Positions 48,208-57,163 of a stretch of 64,000 nt of DNA are shown piece after piece (position 1 is the stretch's first letter; every line of letters starts with the position of its first letter). The DNA is taken from NCBI RefSeq assembly GCF_029222965.1, contig NZ_JARHUD010000005.1, positions 186,001 through 250,000 on the forward strand, written 5' to 3'. A program made the translations under genes and the position numbers. Under the pieces are notes generated by a model. The model had not been told where the DNA came from and did not search any database. It saw nothing but the letters and a program-made list of their open reading frames with translations. Origin of the DNA: Aquibaculum arenosum. GTDB lineage: Bacteria; Pseudomonadota; Alphaproteobacteria; Kiloniellales; DSM-21159.

Positions 48208-48270
48208 GTTGCTATGTCTGCTCAGCTAATCTCCCCCTGCGGCATCCCTGACGTAAGCCAAGCAGCATTC

Positions 48271-49239
48271 ATGATCAACGAGATCGCAACTGAGTTCCTG
48301 CCTGCCGGCCAGGCAGCCATCGCGCGCGCCGCCGAACTGCTGCGCCAGGGCGCCCTCGTCGCCTTCCCAACCGAGACTGTCTATGGGCTGGGAGCCGATG
48401 CGACGGACGACAAGGCCGTAGCGCGCATCTTCGAGGCCAAGGGACGTCCTCGCTTCAATCCGCTGATCTGCCACTACCCCGACGCTGCGAGCGCGAAAGA
48501 ATATGTGCATTTTGACGCGCGGGCGGAGCGCCTGGCCGAACGTTTCTGGCCCGGTGCGCTGACCCTGGTGCTGCCGCGACGCGACGGCTGCTCGGTATCG
48601 CTGCTCTGCTCGGCAGGCCTGGACAGCCTTGCGGTGCGGGTTCCGGCGCCGCCGCTGGCGTGCGCAATTCTGGAAGCTGTGGGGCGGCCGGTGGCAGCTC
48701 CCAGCGCCAATCGCTCCGGTCGGGTTAGCCCCACGTCCGCCGCGCATGTGGCAGAAGAACTCAAGGGTCGCATCGAGTTGATCGTCGATGGCGGCCCCTG
48801 CCCCGTCGGGGTGGAGTCCACTGTCGTGTCCCTGCTCGGAGACACTCCCCTGCTGCTGCGCCCCGGTGGCATTGCCGCGGAAGCGATTGCCGAAGCCCTG
48901 GGCGAGCCACTGCGGTTACCTGAGGCCGAAGCCCCCCTGGCCTCCCCCGGCATGCTGGCAAGCCACTATGCGCCGGAGCGGCCCCTACGACTGTCTGCGC
49001 AGTCCGTTGAGACGGATGAGGCCCTGCTGTCCTTCGGCCCCCAACCGCTCCCTGGCGCGGCCCTGGAGATCAACCTGAGCGAAAGCGGTGACCTCCAGGA
49101 GGCGGCGGCCCGCCTCTTCGCCAGCCTGCGCGCGCTCGATCGGGCAAACGTGCGTGCCATCGCCGTGATGCCGATCCCGGATCACGGCCTAGGCCAGGCG
49201 ATCAATGACCGCCTGCGCCGCGCCGCCGCGCCCCGCTGA
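48271..49239 (+). CDS. L-threonylcarbamoyladenylate synthase, Sua5/YwlC type
   Basis: The 322-residue protein has the YrdC-like domain (residues 1-200) with GALVAFPTETVYGLGADA, RPRFNPLICHY and RPVAAPSANRSGRVSPTS. A C-terminal Sua5 domain (about 225-322) follows, after the linker APLASPGMLASHYAPERPLRL. It makes threonylcarbamoyl-AMP for the t6A37 modification of tRNA. The long two-domain form is Sua5 rather than TsaC. ATG 48271 is preferred; an upstream in-frame ATG at 48214 lies right after the hairpin and would add 19 unrelated residues. It converges on nrdJ. Confidence 0.91.
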   Translation: MINEIATEFLPAGQAAIARAAELLRQGALVAFPTETVYGLGADATDDKAVARIFEAKGRPRFNPLICHYPDAASAKEYVHFDARAERLAERFWPGALTLVLPRRDGCSVSLLCSAGLDSLAVRVPAPPLACAILEAVGRPVAAPSANRSGRVSPTSAAHVAEELKGRIELIVDGGPCPVGVESTVVSLLGDTPLLLRPGGIAAEAIAEALGEPLRLPEAEAPLASPGMLASHYAPERPLRLSAQSVETDEALLSFGPQPLPGAALEINLSESGDLQEAAARLFASLRALDRANVRAIAVMPIPDHGLGQAINDRLRRAAAPR

Positions 49240-49245
49240 GCCTCA

Positions 49246-49271
49246 GGGAGGGGACTTGGGCCCCTCCCTTT
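49246..49271 (+). terminator. terminator between the convergent Sua5 and nrdJ genes
   Basis: An 8-bp stem (GGGAGGGG / CCCCTCCC) with a 7-base loop is followed on the plus strand by TTT. It begins 6 bases after the Sua5 gene stop and touches the nrdJ stop. Confidence 0.6.
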
Positions 49272-52200
49272 AGCTGCAGCCGCTGGTGCTGCCGCAGGTG
49301 TCGCACTTCATGCAGGTGCCGTTGCGCACCAGCGTGAAGTTGCCGCACTCGCCGCAGGGGTCACCCTCGTAGCCCTTCATGCGGGCCAGGCGGGATTGCT
49401 GGACGCGGGTCTCGATGTCACGGGTCACGCTCTGCGCCACGACGGTCTGGCTTTCGCCGCTGGCAAAGGCCGTTACCCGGCTCTCAGCCTGAGGCTCCTC
49501 GACCGCAGCGGTGGCTGCGCCGCCGGCGAGCACGGTCAGGCGGTTGCGCACGAAGCCGCGCGAGGTCACCCGCTCCACCGTCTTGCGCACTGCATCGGCA
49601 GCCTGTCCTGCCATAGCGGTTTGGTCAACCTGTGACTGGCCCTCGCCCTTGCCCGTAGTATCCGGAGCCAGATCGTCCGGCGACACATGGGCGAGATCGG
49701 TCCGGCCGAGGTAGGAAATCGCCAGTTCGCGGAACATGTAGTCGATGACCGAAGTGGCCATCTTGATGGTGTCGTTGCCTTCCACCAAGCCCGAGGGCTC
49801 GAAGCGGGTGAAGGTGAAGGCCTCCACATACTCCTCCAGCGGCACGCCGTACTGCAGACCGATGGAAATGGCGATGGCGAAGTTGTTCATCAGACTGCGG
49901 AAGGCCGCGCCTTCCTTGTGCATGTCGACGAAAATCTCGCCGAGCCGGCCATCCTCATACTCGCCGGTGCGCAGATAGACCTTGTGCCCGCCGACCACCG
50001 CCTTCTGGGTATAGCCCTTGCGGCGCTGCGGCAGGCGCTCGCGTTGAACCACCCGCTCGACGACACGCTCGACCACGCGTTCCGCCACCATTGCCGCCTT
50101 CGCGTTTTGGGGCGCCTCCGCGATCTGCTCGACCAAGCTCTCCGCCTCGTCGGACTCCACATCATCCTCGAGCAGCGAGGCCGACAAGGGCTGCGAGAGC
50201 TTGGAGCCATCGCGGTAGAGGGCATTGGCTTTCAGCCCCAGCTTCCAGGACAGCAGGTAGGCATCCTTGCAGTCATCCACCGACGCGCTGTTCGGCATGT
50301 TGATGGTCTTGGAAATCGCGCCTGAGATGAAGGGCTGCGCCGCCGCCATCATGCGGATGTGGCTCTCCACCGACAGGAAGCGCTTGCCGATGCGTCCGCA
50401 GGGATTGGCGCAGTCGAAGACCGGCAGGTGCTCGTCCTTGAGATGTGGCGCGCCTTCCAGAGTCATGGCGCCGCAGACGTAGGTGTTGGCCGCCTCGATC
50501 TCCGCTTTGTCGAAACCCAAGGCCGCAAGCATGTCGAAGCTGAGATCATTCAACTGCGCTTCGGTGAAGCCCAGGGTATCGCGGCAGAAGGCGTCACCCA
50601 GCGTCCACTTGTTGAAGACGAACTTAATATCGAAGGCGCTCGCCAGCGATTGCTCGAGGGTCTGCAGAACTTCGTCGGTAAAGCCCAGTGCACGCAGTCG
50701 CTCGGAATTGATGGCCGGCGCACCGGCCAGGGTGCCGTGACCGACCGCATAGTGCACGATGTCCTGCACTTCGGCATCGCTGTAGCCCAACTCCGACAGC
50801 GCAGCCGGAACGGTGCGGTTGATGATCTTGAAGTAGCCGCCGCCGGCCAGCTTCTTGAACTTGACCAGCGCGAAGTCCGGCTCGATGCCCGTGGTGTCGC
50901 AATCCATGACCAGGCCGATGGTCCCCGTCGGCGCGATCACTGAGACCTGAGCGTTGCGGAAGCCATTGGCTTCACCGAGCTTCAGTGCCGCGTCCCAGCT
51001 TGCCTTGGCTGCCTCAGCCACATCGGCGTCCGGGCAGCGGGCGTGATCGAGCGCCACAGGCTGGACTGAGAGGCCTTCATAGCCGCGGTTCTCGCCAAGA
51101 GCGGCACGGCGGTGATTTCGGATGACCCGCAGCATGGCATCGCGATTGACATCATAGCTCGGGAAGGGCCCGAGCGCCGCGGCCATTTCGGCCGAGGTCG
51201 CATAGGCCGTGCCGGTCATGAGAGCCGTCAAGGCGCCACTGAGCGCGCGGGCCTCGACGCTGTCATAGGGCAGCCCCATGGACATGAGCAGGCCGCCGAG
51301 GTTGGCATAGCCCAGTCCGAGGGTGCGGAAATCGTAGGAGAGCTGCGCGATCTTCGGCGAGGGGTACTGCGCCATCATGACCGAGATCTCGAGCACGATG
51401 GTCCAAAGCCGCACGGCGTGGCGGAAGGCCTCCACATCGAAGGTGCCACCCTCCGGCCGGAAGGTCATGAGGTTGAGTGAGGCCAGATTACAGGCCGTGT
51501 CATCGAGGAACATATACTCCGAACAGGGGTTCGACGCATTGATGCGCCCCGAGGCCGGGCAGGTGTGCCACTCGTTGATCGTGGTGTCGTACTGCACGCC
51601 CGGATCCGCCGATGACCAGGCCGCATGGCCAATCTTCTCCCAGAGGTCCCTGGCCTTGAGCGTGCGCACCACCGTGCCGTCGGTGCGGGCAGTCAGGTGC
51701 CAGTCGCCGTCGCGCAGAACCGCATCGATGAAGTCGCGCGAAATGCGCACCGAGTTGTTGGAGTTCTGGCCGCTGACGGTCAGGTAGGCTTCGGAGTCCC
51801 AGTCGGTGTCGTAGATCTTGAACTCGATCCCCTTGTAGCCCTGCCCGGCGAGCTGGATTACCCGCTGCACGTAATTCTCGGGGATCATCGCTTTGCGCGC
51901 CGCCTTGATGGCGGCCTTGAGCGCAGGGTTCTGCTTGGGATCGAGGCGCTCTTCCCCCTCGGCCGCGTGGCAGGCTTCCATGACGGCGTTAAGGTGCAGG
52001 TTGCAGAGCTTGGAGCCGGAGACCAGCGCGGCCACCTTCTGCTCTTCGCGCACCTTCCAGTCGATGTAGTCCTCGATGTCCGGGTGATCGAGATCGACGG
52101 TCACCATCTTGGCGGCGCGGCGAGTCGTGCCCCCCGACTTGATCGCACCGGCTGCCCGGTCGCCGATCTTCAGGAAGGACATGAGGCCGGAGGACTTGCC

Positions 52201-52944
52201 GCCACCGGACAGCGGCTCCTTTTCGCCGCGAATGCGCGAGAAGTTGGTGCCGGTGCCCGAGCCGTACTTGAAGAGGCGGGCCTCGCGGACCCAGAGGTCC
52301 ATGATGCCGTTGTCGTTCACCAGGTCGTCATCGACGGACTGGATGAAGCAAGCATGCGGCTGCGGATGCTCGTAGGCCGACTCGGAGCGCTTCAGCTCAC
52401 CTGTCTGGTGATCGACGTAATGGTGACCCTGGCTGGGGCCATCGATGCCATAGGCCCAGTGCAGGCCGGTGTTGAACCACTGCGGGGAGTTGGGGGCCGC
52501 CATCTGAGTTGCGAGCATGAAACGCACTTCGTCAAAGAAGACCTGTGCGTCGTTCTCCGAGTCGAAGTAACCACCCTTCCAGCCCCAGTAAGTCCAGGTC
52601 CCGGCGAGGCGATCGAAAACCTGCTTGGCACTGGTCTCGCCGACATTGCGCCGCTCGGCCGGCAGGGTGGCCAGGGCCGTCTCGTCAGCCACGGAGCGCC
52701 ACAGGAAAGAGGGAACGCTCGTCTCCTCAACACGCTTGAGCGCACCGGGGAGGCCGCGCTTGCGGAAATACTTCTGCGCAAGGATATCGCAGGCGACCTG
52801 GCTCCAATCGGCCGGCACCTCGATGTGGTCCGCCGCAAACACCGTCGAACCGTCCGGGTTGCGAATCTCGCTGCTTGTGGTGCGGAAGGGAATGTCCTCG
52901 TAGACATCCCGCCCTTCGTCGGTGAACAGCCGCGAAATCCTCAT
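49270..52944 (-). CDS. nrdJ: B12-dependent class II ribonucleotide reductase
   Basis: NrdJ makes deoxyribonucleotides with a radical generated from adenosylcobalamin, independent of oxygen. The 1224-residue protein has the catalytic barrel with the loops [28 protein letters not shown], the radical-loop Cys in [21 protein letters not shown], and [22 protein letters not shown] repeated V-V-E-R segment near residue 945 precedes a TSCPD-type domain. The C-terminus is a cysteine-rich region ([21 protein letters not shown]) likely to act as redox-active thiols or a metal site. ATG 52944 follows AGGGGGC. The 1.2-kb-residue size is typical for alphaproteobacteria. Tandem NrdR-like boxes lie upstream. 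Confidence 0.96.
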   Translation of the reverse strand: MRISRLFTDEGRDVYEDIPFRTTSSEIRNPDGSTVFAADHIEVPADWSQVACDILAQKYFRKRGLPGALKRVEETSVPSFLWRSVADETALATLPAERRNVGETSAKQVFDRLAGTWTYWGWKGGYFDSENDAQVFFDEVRFMLATQMAAPNSPQWFNTGLHWAYGIDGPSQGHHYVDHQTGELKRSESAYEHPQPHACFIQSVDDDLVNDNGIMDLWVREARLFKYGSGTGTNFSRIRGEKEPLSGGGKSSGLMSFLKIGDRAAGAIKSGGTTRRAAKMVTVDLDHPDIEDYIDWKVREEQKVAALVSGSKLCNLHLNAVMEACHAAEGEERLDPKQNPALKAAIKAARKAMIPENYVQRVIQLAGQGYKGIEFKIYDTDWDSEAYLTVSGQNSNNSVRISRDFIDAVLRDGDWHLTARTDGTVVRTLKARDLWEKIGHAAWSSADPGVQYDTTINEWHTCPASGRINASNPCSEYMFLDDTACNLASLNLMTFRPEGGTFDVEAFRHAVRLWTIVLEISVMMAQYPSPKIAQLSYDFRTLGLGYANLGGLLMSMGLPYDSVEARALSGALTALMTGTAYATSAEMAAALGPFPSYDVNRDAMLRVIRNHRRAALGENRGYEGLSVQPVALDHARCPDADVAEAAKASWDAALKLGEANGFRNAQVSVIAPTGTIGLVMDCDTTGIEPDFALVKFKKLAGGGYFKIINRTVPAALSELGYSDAEVQDIVHYAVGHGTLAGAPAINSERLRALGFTDEVLQTLEQSLASAFDIKFVFNKWTLGDAFCRDTLGFTEAQLNDLSFDMLAALGFDKAEIEAANTYVCGAMTLEGAPHLKDEHLPVFDCANPCGRIGKRFLSVESHIRMMAAAQPFISGAISKTINMPNSASVDDCKDAYLLSWKLGLKANALYRDGSKLSQPLSASLLEDDVESDEAESLVEQIAEAPQNAKAAMVAERVVERVVERVVQRERLPQRRKGYTQKAVVGGHKVYLRTGEYEDGRLGEIFVDMHKEGAAFRSLMNNFAIAISIGLQYGVPLEEYVEAFTFTRFEPSGLVEGNDTIKMATSVIDYMFRELAISYLGRTDLAHVSPDDLAPDTTGKGEGQSQVDQTAMAGQAADAVRKTVERVTSRGFVRNRLTVLAGGAATAAVEEPQAESRVTAFASGESQTVVAQSVTRDIETRVQQSRLARMKGYEGDPCGECGNFTLVRNGTCMKCDTCGSTSGCS

Positions 52945-53024
52945 AACCAAGCCCCCTGCAAGCTAAGAAACAGTCGCCACTCACGGGCTCCGCAGCAGCA
53001 CCAGCGTGCGCTCCCGAGCGTATC

Positions 53025-53040
53025 CGCCTACATATTGTGA
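53025..53040 (-). promoter_or_regulatory. candidate NrdR box, proximal, upstream of nrdJ
   Basis: The 16-mer CGCCTACATATTGTGA has core CTACATATTG, matching all eight fixed positions of CWANATNTWG. It lies about 80 bases before the nrdJ ATG. Confidence 0.7.
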
Positions 53041-53055
53041 CGAAGCTTTAGTGAA

Positions 53056-53071
53056 CCACACAATGCGGTGT
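53056..53071 (-). promoter_or_regulatory. candidate NrdR box, distal, upstream of nrdJ
   Basis: CCACACAATGCGGTGT is a weaker core, but within 53056-53073 the flanks CCACAC and GTGTGG form a perfect inverted repeat. Its centre is exactly 31 bp from the proximal box, repeating the geometry seen at nrdA. Confidence 0.55.
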
Positions 53072-53136
53072 GGGTCACCCAGATTTGGGACCCGAAGCGA
53101 AATTTAGCGCCTTGACGCATGCCCCGACAGAGTCGC

Positions 53137-54003
53137 TCACAGCGCCCGCTGCTTGCGGCCGGCAAGATAGATCGCCAGGACGACCAGAAACACGCCGGTC
53201 GCCTGCAATGCGGTCAGACGCTCGCCCAGCAAAAGCATGGCCAAAAGGATCGCCATGACCGGTTCGAGGTTGAGAAACATCGCCGTTTCCGCTGGCCCAC
53301 CCGCCTTGACCGCGAGGAAGCTCAAGCCGATTCCGGCCAGATAGAGCAGCGCGGCCACGGTCAGCATGCTGAGGCCGAAGGTCGTGTCGCTGATCACCGG
53401 CCCCTCGGTCACGAGCAGCAAGCTCATGAAGAGCAGGCCCATGAGGTTGCCGTTGAACAGCACGGTCAGCGGGTCGTGCCTGCGGGTCAGATGCCGCACC
53501 AGGAAGAGCAGTGTGGCCATGGAGCAGGCTGCCATCAGCGCCAGTGCCACGCCTCGCGGGTCCAGCGCGCCCAGGTCCGGCCCAAGCGCCCCGGCCAGGC
53601 CGACAAATGCCAAGAGGAAGGCGAGCCACTGGGCCCCCGTTAGGCGCACCCCGTCGATAAACGGCGTCGCTGCCGCCACGAGCAGGGGAAAGGTGTACAG
53701 CAGCAGGGCCGCGAGCCCCACGGGTATGTAGGCGATCGACAGCAGGTAGCCGATCGTGAGCCCGCTAAGGGCCAGCCCCGCCGCTATAAAAGCCGGAACG
53801 TCGCTGCGGGTGGGCCAAAGAGGCCGCCCGAGCAGCCGCAGCGCCACACCGAAAACCAGGATGGCGACGATGAAGCGCACTGCCAGCAGCGTCTTGGGCG
53901 TGGTGCCGGCGTCATAGGCGAGTCGGGCAAAGGGTGTGGTCCCCCCGAGCGCCGCGGCCGCTGCCAGAGCTAACAACCGCCCCGTTGTCGCCGTATCGCG
54001 CAT
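53137..54003 (-). CDS. EamA-family (DMT) permease
   Basis: The 288-residue protein has about ten transmembrane segments arranged as two EamA repeats (about 1-135 and 145-285), the drug/metabolite transporter pattern. The end of the second repeat reads ETAMFLNLEPVMAILLAMLLLGERLT, typical of the family. The substrate is unknown. The ATG has a GGGAGAGGG site upstream. It sits downstream of the TAXI receptor gene on the same strand but behind a terminator hairpin. Confidence 0.85.
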   Translation of the reverse strand: MRDTATTGRLLALAAAAALGGTTPFARLAYDAGTTPKTLLAVRFIVAILVFGVALRLLGRPLWPTRSDVPAFIAAGLALSGLTIGYLLSIAYIPVGLAALLLYTFPLLVAAATPFIDGVRLTGAQWLAFLLAFVGLAGALGPDLGALDPRGVALALMAACSMATLLFLVRHLTRRHDPLTVLFNGNLMGLLFMSLLLVTEGPVISDTTFGLSMLTVAALLYLAGIGLSFLAVKAGGPAETAMFLNLEPVMAILLAMLLLGERLTALQATGVFLVVLAIYLAGRKQRAL

Positions 54004-54027
54004 GGCACCCTCTCCCCCAAAACAGCA

Positions 54028-54053
54028 GCATCCCGGCGCAAGCGCCGGGATGC
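54028..54053 (-). terminator. terminator after the TAXI receptor gene
   Basis: An 11-bp perfect inverted repeat (GCATCCCGGCG / CGCCGGGATGC) with a 4-base loop is followed on the minus strand by TGCTGTTTTGG. Confidence 0.75.
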
Positions 54054-54120
54054 CTCAAGGCTCACTCTGATCGACGGAGGTTCACGACTCGCAACGCAAG
54101 CGCCCCGCCGGAGCAATCAT

Positions 54121-55110
54121 TCACTTCATCGAGTCGGGAACGGCGATGCCTTCCTCTTCGTAATAGCGCAGTGCCCCCGGGTGCAGCTGGACGGCCATCT
54201 GGTCGAGCAGTTCCGGTCCAACGCCAGCCCACCAGGGATTTTCTTCCGCCAGTGCTTCCCGCTGTTCCCAGAAGGCCTTCACGATGGTGTAGGCCGTCTC
54301 CTCGTCCATCTCCGTGGTGCCATAAGCACCGACCGGCAGTCCGACGGTGTGAACGTCTTCCTCCTGTCCGGAGTAGGTACCGGCGGCAATCACCACCGGG
54401 CCGGTTGCCGGATCTTCCTCGGCAAGGATGGCGCGCTGCTCATCGGTGAAGCTGAGCACGCGCACCGGCACCGTGGTTGCCAGCTCCACCAGGCCTGGCA
54501 CGGGATGCGACGAACAGGTGGCATAGCCGGCGACACGCTTGTTACGCATGGCGTTCGGCGCGTTGTTCAGTTCCACATCGACGATCTCGACCTCGTCGAG
54601 AATGCCCAGTGCCTCGAAGATCGCGCGTGTGCGCCCTTCGCAGAAAGTGCCCGTCCCACCGGCGATGAAGGATTCGCCCGCAAGATCCGTTGCATCCTGG
54701 ATGTCGCTTTCCGCATCGACCACAAGATGCACCGTGACGAAGGGCATCACGAAGAGGGTGCGAATCGGATCATACATGGCGCCCTCATCGCCTTCGAATG
54801 GGCCGGCGGAATCGCGGGCCGATGCGATCAGGCTGGGCGGTGTGGTGAAGAGGAAGGCGCCAGGCCGGCGACCGGCTTCCTTAACGTTCTGCACCGAGCC
54901 TTGGCTTTCCTCCACCGTCGGCTGGATGGCGCCGTCACTGACCTCGCGCAGCAACTCCGCCAATTGCACCATCATCACGTAGTAGGATGAGGTGGAGGCT
55001 GCGGATTTGAGCGTCAGCCGGGTCTGCGCCTCGGCTGTGTTGGCTGCACCCACCAGTGCCGCACCAACGCCCAGCGCCAACGCGGCGCTCGCAAAAAGAG
55101 TCTTCTTCAT
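54121..55110 (-). CDS. TAXI-family TRAP transporter solute receptor
   Basis: The 329-residue periplasmic protein has a signal peptide ending near AEA. The TAXI pattern includes AASTSSYYVMMVQLAELLREVSDG and SFIAGGTGTFCEGRTRAIFEALG, where the family carries its ligand-binding loop. TAXI receptors work with fused DctQM (FUM) membrane proteins to import organic acids or amino acids. None is visible in the window, so this receptor is orphan here. ATG 55110 gives the signal peptide and has AGGGGAC upstream. A terminator lies 70 bases past its stop. Confidence 0.87.
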   Translation of the reverse strand: MKKTLFASAALALGVGAALVGAANTAEAQTRLTLKSAASTSSYYVMMVQLAELLREVSDGAIQPTVEESQGSVQNVKEAGRRPGAFLFTTPPSLIASARDSAGPFEGDEGAMYDPIRTLFVMPFVTVHLVVDAESDIQDATDLAGESFIAGGTGTFCEGRTRAIFEALGILDEVEIVDVELNNAPNAMRNKRVAGYATCSSHPVPGLVELATTVPVRVLSFTDEQRAILAEEDPATGPVVIAAGTYSGQEEDVHTVGLPVGAYGTTEMDEETAYTIVKAFWEQREALAEENPWWAGVGPELLDQMAVQLHPGALRYYEEEGIAVPDSMK

Positions 55111-55260
55111 GGGCTGTCCCCTTCTCTGCCGGCCCGTGCGTTCGAGCCGTCGTTGCATTGCGGGACACTATAGCCCACCGCTGCCCGATGGAACCACTGG
55201 GGTGAGCGCCTGTGATGGAAAAGACCGATGCGGGCGCCGGGCATAACCCAGGGCGCAAGC

Positions 55261-56064
55261 TCAGCTCGGACCGCTGCGCTCGCGCCAGAAGGTGCGGGAA
55301 ACGAGCTCGATCTCTCGGGCCAGAGCCGCCGCGACTCTTCGCCGGGCGCTGGGGTCGGCCAGCAGCCGCTCGTCATCCGGGTTGGTCAGGAAGCCGGTTT
55401 CCACCAGGACGGAGGGCACTTCACCTGATCGCAGCACAGCAAAGTTTGCGGAGCGCCGGGGGTTGTCCAGCAGATGCCAGTCCCCTGCCACGCCTTCCAC
55501 GATCTTTCTTTGCGCCCGGTGACTGTCTTCGCGTGCGATGCGCAGCGCCAGATCGAGCAGAATGGCGGCGGTGCTTGCATCCGTGTCGCTGAAGTCCATG
55601 CCGTAGAGGTCGTCCACAGCATTCTCCTGCTCTGCCACCGCCTTGGCCAGGGAATCGGAGGCCTCTTCGGACAGGGTGTAGGCCGAGAGGCCGCGGGCGC
55701 GCGTATTAGGTGCAGCGTCGGCGTGAATGGAGACGAAAAGGTCGGCGTGATGGCGTTGGGCAATCTCGACGCGCTCAGCCAGCGACATGGAGGTGTCACG
55801 CTCCCGGGTGAGGATTACGGCATGGGGTGTGCCCGCCAAGTGGTCGCGGATGGCATGGCATACAGCCAGAGTGACATCCTTTTCGCGGGTGCCACTGCGT
55901 CCGATCGCGCCGGGATCACGCCCGCCATGGCCCGCATCGAGGACGATGATTCCGCCACCGGGCTTGCGTGGCACCAAGGGTGGCAGATCAGCCATGGCCC
56001 GGCCGGTCAGGCTGCCAAGCAGCAGCCCGGAGACCATTCCTCCCAACAGGTCTCTACGGCGCAC
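55261..56064 (-). CDS. N-acetylmuramoyl-L-alanine amidase (Amidase_3)
   Basis: This zinc amidase splits stem peptides from glycan at the septum. The 267-residue protein has a Tat-like N-terminus (RRRDLLGG then a hydrophobic run). The Amidase_3 ligands are His in VLDAGHGGRDPG, Glu in GTREKDVTL and His in FVSIHADAAPN, with the catalytic Glu in VLVETGFLTNP. GTG 56064 is chosen because GGAGGAG lies six bases upstream; GTG 56079 would place that site inside the gene. There is no AMIN domain, which differs from AmiC. It precedes no cognate NlpD/EnvC gene here. Confidence 0.88.
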   Translation of the reverse strand: MRRRDLLGGMVSGLLLGSLTGRAMADLPPLVPRKPGGGIIVLDAGHGGRDPGAIGRSGTREKDVTLAVCHAIRDHLAGTPHAVILTRERDTSMSLAERVEIAQRHHADLFVSIHADAAPNTRARGLSAYTLSEEASDSLAKAVAEQENAVDDLYGMDFSDTDASTAAILLDLALRIAREDSHRAQRKIVEGVAGDWHLLDNPRRSANFAVLRSGEVPSVLVETGFLTNPDDERLLADPSARRRVAAALAREIELVSRTFWRERSGPS

Positions 56065-56161
56065 GAACGGCTCCTCCACGACTCGATGTGATACAGGCCC
56101 ATAAGCGATAACAAATCGCGACTCGGCGTCAAGCAGGCGACGCGTTACTCACCGGCGACCG

Positions 56162-57145
56162 TCAGTCGCCTTCCCCGTCACGGATGCGCCGCCAGTTGGC
56201 CACGTTGCGGTTATGCTCGTCGAGGGTGCGGGCAAAGGCATGGCCGCCGCTGCCATCCGCAACGAAGTAGAAATAGTCGCTGTCCAGCGGATCGAGCACG
56301 GCGGCGATCGCCGCGCGGCCCGGGTTCGCGATGGGACCGGGCGGCAGGCCGTCGATCTGATAGGTGTTGTAGGGATCCTCCACCTGCCAGTCGGCGCGGG
56401 TCAAGGCACGCCCCAGGGGCTCCTCACCCTTGGTCAGCGCATAGATGACCGTAGGGTCCGACTGCAGGCGCATGCCGCGGTTCAAGCGATTGACGAAGAC
56501 ACTCGCAACGAGCGGGCGCTCGTCGGCAATGCCCGTCTCCTTCTCCACAATCGACGCCAGAGTGACCGCTTCTTCCGGGCTCGCCACCGGCAGCCCCTCC
56601 ACCCGCACTTCCCAGAGCCGTTCCAGGGTCTCGCTCATTGCGCTCTGCATCCGGCGCAACAGCTGCGCCCGATCGTCGCCCCAGGAGTAGTGATAGGTTT
56701 CAGGCAGGAGCGCGCCTTCGGGAGGCACCTCCTCGATCTCCCCCGCCAAGCCTTCCGTCGCGTCCAGCAGTGCCACGATCTCGGTAGAGGTCAGGCCTTC
56801 CGGCACAGTGAAGCGGCGAATGACCGTCTTGCCGCTTTCCAGCAACTCGAGCACGCCCCGCAGGGAGATGCCCGGTTCGAAGGCGTATTCGCCCGCACGC
56901 AGCCTCCGGTTCTTGCCGGTGGCCACGGCAGCAGCATGAAAGACGCGTGGATCGGAGATGACGCCAGCATCGGCCAGCCGCTCGGCAACAGCGCCGGTGC
57001 TGCTGCCGCGCGGAATGACGACCTGGCGCGGCTCATCCAGGGGACCGGCGCCCTCATAGAAGCTCTGAGCCACCAGCAAGGCGATGCCAGCGGCCAGTGC
57101 AAGACCGACGAGGAGACTAAGGCCGACGCGAAGAACGCGTCTCAT
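56162..57145 (-). CDS. mltG: endolytic transglycosylase MltG
   Basis: MltG cuts nascent glycan strands at the inner membrane and sets chain length. The 327-residue protein has one N-terminal membrane helix (about 8-28), a LysM-like region, and the YceG catalytic domain with the key Glu in ASIVEKETG (E201) and NRLNRGMRLQSDPTVIYAL, DPYNTYQIDGLPPGPIANPG. It starts 18 bp after the fabF stop with a GGAGGC site, so it is cotranscribed with the fatty-acid genes. This adjacency is common in alphaproteobacteria. Confidence 0.94.
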   Translation of the reverse strand: MRRVLRVGLSLLVGLALAAGIALLVAQSFYEGAGPLDEPRQVVIPRGSSTGAVAERLADAGVISDPRVFHAAAVATGKNRRLRAGEYAFEPGISLRGVLELLESGKTVIRRFTVPEGLTSTEIVALLDATEGLAGEIEEVPPEGALLPETYHYSWGDDRAQLLRRMQSAMSETLERLWEVRVEGLPVASPEEAVTLASIVEKETGIADERPLVASVFVNRLNRGMRLQSDPTVIYALTKGEEPLGRALTRADWQVEDPYNTYQIDGLPPGPIANPGRAAIAAVLDPLDSDYFYFVADGSGGHAFARTLDEHNRNVANWRRIRDGEGD

Positions 57146-57163
57146 GGCGCCTCCGTCTCCGCC

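Noticed and set aside
51625-53040. Long plus-strand open frame opposite the 5' half of nrdJ, running into its upstream region
   Set aside because: No domain is recognisable, and it covers the NrdR-like sites and the nrdJ start; it is a high-GC artefact.
52945-53136. Cobalamin riboswitch upstream of the B12-dependent nrdJ
   Set aside because: The gap is short and shows no B12-box-like segment or large multi-stem fold; NrdR-type palindromes explain the visible symmetry.
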